64,000 bases of DNA, taken from Apostichopus japonicus (Eukaryota; Echinodermata; Holothuroidea; Aspidochirotida; Stichopodidae). The position numbers and the translations under genes are program-made. Under the pieces are notes generated by a model. It was not told the DNA's origin. It saw only the letters and a program-made list of their open reading frames with translations, and made no database searches. The DNA lies in assembly GCF_037975245.1 (NCBI RefSeq), contig NC_092579.1, forward strand, positions 10,148,678 through 10,212,677, in the 5' to 3' direction. Each line of letters begins with the position of its first letter. Within the stretch, counting starts at the first letter, position 1. Positions 63,276-64,000 of this stretch are shown piece by piece.

Positions 63276-64000
63276 GTTTCTTGTACAGGCATATGGCCTA
63301 TAAGGCTATAACTATGATAGGATATTTCAATATAACAAATGAACAATGCGCATGTCCTACGTTATTATCTTTTTTTTGACAACACACGTCACAGGAGTAA
63401 GGATCATCCTTCATTAAGTGTTGATTCTCGCGCATTTGGGTACAAAATTCACTGCGGCCCGTCAGATCAGTTGTGTGTCCAACCTTGCACTAATGAAGCC
63501 TGAAAATTAACAAGCATATCACATTTTGTCGAGATTCTGTATTTCACTTAACTTCACAACGATTCGAAACCCATAGTTTGTGTTGCATTGTCAATTTACA
63601 AATACATGGCATCTTGAAACAAATGTCCAGTTGCCGTAACATACTAGCACTGCACATGATGTTTACATATATCCCTGTGTCCTTTCAAGACCACCGTACG
63701 ATTGTGATACGGCTCAGTCGGACTCTGAATATTCAACATCAACGGGCCACATACATCTCTTTTCATATACGTACACGTCCGGACTTCAAATTCCTTACCG
63801 GCGGTCGCTAGAATGCATGTTTTGAAAAGTTTGATCGCTAATGAGTTGGTTCTAAAAACATTTACAAAAGCCCTGAAAATTTGATGTACATTTAGCGAAT
63901 CGCGCGAACGACCATATTTATGGATCGCAGGTCAGGGGTCAAGCGAAAACAGAACCATCAATCTGAGGAATTTCCGGGGGATGGACCCTACGCGCTTTAC

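Overview
This is a 64 kb piece of an AT-rich animal nuclear genome. It has long non-coding stretches, spliced genes, many non-autonomous DNA transposons, tRNA-derived SINEs, microsatellites and numerous poly(G)/poly(C) runs. The only gene I can name with confidence is a group E Sox transcription factor (SoxE, the invertebrate counterpart of vertebrate Sox8/9/10) on the minus strand. Its protein features and the mix of repeats suggest a marine deuterostome invertebrate, perhaps an echinoderm. The species is not determined, and that placement is inference.

Gene region. SoxE has two coding exons: 42620-42247 (N-terminus, dimerization region and first half of the HMG box) and 40043-39038 (rest of the HMG box to the stop), separated by a 2.2 kb GT-AG intron. 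Spliced together they give 459 residues. A TATA box and CCAAT motifs lie upstream (42789-42981). Everything after the HMG-box intron lies in one exon, whereas vertebrate SoxE genes carry a further intron there. The only other gene evidence I consider worth listing is a phase-matched pair of possible 3' exons on the plus strand (34191-34340 and 34877-34929), of unknown identity and low confidence.

Repeat landscape. (1) hAT-like elements with 8-bp target duplications: 18691-19931, 21922-22310, 62803-63275 and 61736-62332, plus a truncated copy at 5610-5893. (2) TTAA-flanked inverted-repeat elements: 21179-21802 and 57675-57832. (3) Elements built from inverted or tandem repeats: 7755-8528, with a perfect 44-bp internal palindrome; 35097-36091, whose terminal inverted repeats are minisatellites; and foldback structures at 24228-24438 and 44359-44465. 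(4) Retroposons: tRNA-headed SINEs at 47491-47809 and 48598-48895, a tRNA-like fragment at 9921-9990, and an unusual insertion at 53683-53879. The last begins with the 5' end of U2 snRNA, continues into a hairpin-rich body, and is flanked by a perfect 17-bp target duplication. (5) Tandem arrays at 9153-9910 (about 300 bp unit), 27040-27620 (about 124 bp unit) and 33812-34110.

The rest looks intergenic. A single developmental regulator in tens of kilobases of non-coding DNA would fit a cis-regulatory landscape around SoxE, but I cannot identify individual enhancers by eye. The most interesting unexplained feature is the U2-headed retroposed element.
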